Below, one piece after another: positions 54,049-55,384 of a stretch of DNA of 55,384 nucleotides. The position numbers were made by a program, and so were the translations under genes. Below the pieces are notes generated by a model that had not been told where the DNA came from, did not search any database, and worked only from the letters and a program-made list of their open reading frames with translations. The DNA lies in NCBI GenBank assembly GCA_019636815.1, contig JAHBWT010000016.1:1-55384 (forward strand), in the 5' to 3' direction. Numbering within the stretch: position 1 is the first letter of the stretch; each line of letters begins with the position of its first letter. The DNA is from Nitrospira sp. Lineage in GTDB: Bacteria; Nitrospirota; Nitrospiria; Nitrospirales; Nitrospiraceae.

Positions 54049-54443
54049 ATGGGGACGTCTCAGCGACCGAACGAGCAGCCGCCGCGGCCGGATCCCGAGA
54101 TTGTCGTCGTCACTGGAGCCGCAGCCGGAATAGGTCTCGCCATTGTGCGGGAATTTGCCCAACGTCGGGCATGGATCGGGTTGATTGCTCGCAATCGAAC
54201 CCGCCTGGAGTCGGTACAGGAGGAGGTTGAGGCAGCCGGGGGGCGAGCCGTGGTGTTGGTGCAAGATGTCGCCAACACTGCCGAGGTGGAGGATGCGGCA
54301 GAGGGGTGGAACAGGAACGTGGACCAATCGACATCTGGATCAACAATGCGATGGTGTCCGTCTTACCTCCCGCGCTTTCGATGCATGCCGGCACCGGTTG
54401 CCTCATGCTCTATTTTGTACACGACAAGTGGACAGCAAGCTGA
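54049..54443 (+). pseudogene. Decayed short-chain dehydrogenase/reductase, frameshifted and truncated
   Basis: The first frame gives a normal SDR Rossmann start, EIVVVTGAAAGIGLAIVREF (TGxxxGIG), ARNRTRLESVQEEVEAAGGR and VLVQDVANTAEVEDAAE. At about 54303 the sense passes to another frame: VEQERGPIDIWINNAMVSVL (containing the SDR NNA motif) then a stop at 54441-54443. Restoring one base within GAGGGGTGGAA (for example GAGCGGGTGGAA) would join the two. The catalytic YxxxK half is absent, so the gene is also truncated. Confidence 0.75.
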
Positions 54444-54492
54444 CAGTCATGCGCAATTTCCCTCAATTCCATGTTCCCTCAATCCATGCCTC

Positions 54493-54744
54493 CTAGGCCA
54501 CTCGATTGCTGAGAATCACTTGGTCGATCACATCGCCGCATTGAACGCAACGAAGGGCGGAAACATGCCGAGTGAGCGGATCATACTCTCCATGATCTAT
54601 TCGTTCCTGGACTAATAATCCTCCACAACGCATACAATCCCGTATTTGCCCCAAAAGCTGCAGCGCTTGGATGGAACGCGGGTCAGTAACATCCATGAGG
54701 CGTCGTTTCCCATGCCGCTGTCGAGGTCTGTCCAAGATTCGCAT
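54493..54744 (-). CDS. Small zinc-ribbon protein
   Basis: An 83-residue protein with two Cys pairs: CMRC in LGQIRDCMRCGGLLVQERID and CVQC in SALRCVQCGDVIDQVIL, a spacing that fits a single zinc ribbon. A very strong GGGAGGTGAG ribosome binding site stands just before the ATG at 54744. No catalytic or membrane segment. Function unknown; the layout resembles small zinc-binding proteins common in this kind of genome. Confidence 0.65.
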   Translation of the reverse strand: MRILDRPRQRHGKRRLMDVTDPRSIQALQLLGQIRDCMRCGGLLVQERIDHGEYDPLTRHVSALRCVQCGDVIDQVILSNRVA

Positions 54745-55285
54745 CGCTCACCTCCCTCGTTGTAGATCAGGACGGACAGAATCGACCGTCCTGCATGCCG
54801 GTTACTTGCCGATGTGTGCAAATGTAGGGAACCCACATCATTTGGGGAGCTGGTGAAGTCTCCAGATACGAGCCTAAGGTTGCCCTAGACATCCTGTTTT
54901 CTGACGGAGACCTCAACCTCGTGTCCTTCCCATCAAGTGTTTGGATTGATGACATGTTCAACGCGAGAGTTGGTGCGGTATCTACGCGGAACGGGAACAA
55001 GACACACCGGGCTTTAGTCTCCGCGAGACGAACGGTTTCGCTTCTAAGAGGTTCGAACACGGTGTGGTGCAGATACGCGAGTGAGAAGATGGCGGTATGT
55101 TCTGGATGAAGTCGGTTCAAACGGACCCGGAATAGGCGATCACTCGCCAGCCCCCAGGCTTGGGCCAGGCCCGGCGAGGGTGAATATTAGGGTTTCCGCT
55201 AGCTTCGGTCCCGGCCTCCCTGCGACTACCCTTCATGCACGGGCCGTTGTTCATACGAGTTCCTCGCCACCGAAGGAGGTCGCAC
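54745..55285. other. Intergenic region of about 540 bases with no supported gene
   Basis: Open frames exist on both strands (longest 54767-55120 minus, 117 codons), but none has a ribosome binding site and protein-like composition together. It must contain the leftward promoter of the zinc-ribbon gene and the rightward promoter of the gene at 55286. Confidence 0.45.
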
Positions 55286-55384
55286 ATGCTGAATCTATTC
55301 ACGGGTAAGGGGCTTGGCGTGGGAGGCCTCACGCTGGTGGGCTGCCTGGCGCTGGCCCCTCTCGCCCTTTCGACGGAAAGGACG
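55286..55384 (+). CDS. Exported or lipoprotein precursor, N-terminal fragment (runs off the window)
   Basis: Only 33 codons are inside the window: an ATG behind a strong GAAGGAGGT ribosome binding site, then MLNLFTGKGLGVGGLTLVGC followed by LALAPLALSTERT. The hydrophobic stretch with a Lys before it is a signal peptide; LTLVGC could be a lipobox (Cys20) or the cleavage may come later, after the Ala-rich segment. The mature protein is outside the window, so nothing more can be said. Confidence 0.55.
   Translation, partial: MLNLFTGKGLGVGGLTLVGCLALAPLALSTERT

Noticed and set aside
54767-55120. 117-codon minus-strand frame near the right end
   Set aside because: No ribosome binding site, composition unlike a folded protein, and a competing plus frame of equal quality; treated as intergenic.

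Overview
The window looks like a chromosomal segment of a Nitrospira-type bacterium (phylum Nitrospirota). This is inference from gene content: a moderately GC-rich genome, single-copy housekeeping genes packed in short operons, then a long accessory stretch of small stress proteins, PAS/GAF kinases, CheB/CheR proteins and fusion proteins of the kind found in this lineage. No search was possible, so the genus is a judgement and not a proof.

Left part, about 1-30.2 kb, is ordinary chromosome. It opens with carbohydrate enzymes on the minus strand (the first codons of a glycogen debranching enzyme and a GH63-type glucosidase) and a secreted beta-helix protein. Plus-strand coaE, trxB and thiI follow, with a tRNA-Ser(CGA). 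Next come a nuclease of the Cas4-like/DUF2779 type and a MATE transporter, then a minus-strand inorganic-carbon pair: a SulP transporter fused to a carbonic-anhydrase domain, and a stand-alone beta carbonic anhydrase. A 2-dehydropantoate reductase carrying an extra molybdopterin-binding-like domain, a sirtuin, a HAD hydrolase and a receiver protein with a long helical tail lead into a cofactor and proteostasis series on the plus strand: valS-nadC-birA-coaX-grpE-dnaK-dnaJ-rsmE. CoaE, CoaX and the PanE-like protein all belong to coenzyme A synthesis. GrpE, DnaK and DnaJ form one chaperone machine. A 37-codon highly basic protein with a strong ribosome binding site sits between the receiver gene and valS.

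From about 29.5 kb the character changes. Two NarL-type response regulators face each other. After them come many small genes with strong Shine-Dalgarno sequences and envelope or stress functions: a CBS protein, a basic 'KGG-like' protein, a BON lipoprotein, a hemerythrin, a YihY membrane protein, an AI-2E-type permease, an epimerase-SPW-VKOR fusion, two related small periplasmic proteins on either side of a predicted outer-membrane barrel, and zinc-ribbon proteins. A compact signalling operon on the minus strand (47508 to 41694) encodes a CheB-type zinc-ribbon protein, a CheB methylesterase, a CheB-CheR-PAS protein and a NarX-type histidine kinase, with no chemoreceptor, CheA or CheW in view. 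A second large kinase (1112 aa) carries its own C-terminal receiver. The right end holds small hypothetical genes, a decayed short-chain dehydrogenase with a clear frameshift, and the first codons of an exported protein.

No insertion sequence, CRISPR array, prophage or rRNA was seen. The most unusual items are the PanE/molybdopterin-like fusion, the SulP-carbonic anhydrase in which the catalytic Arg is replaced by Pro, the split CheB with its zinc ribbon encoded separately and first, the epimerase-SPW-VKOR fusion, and the small basic protein beside valS.
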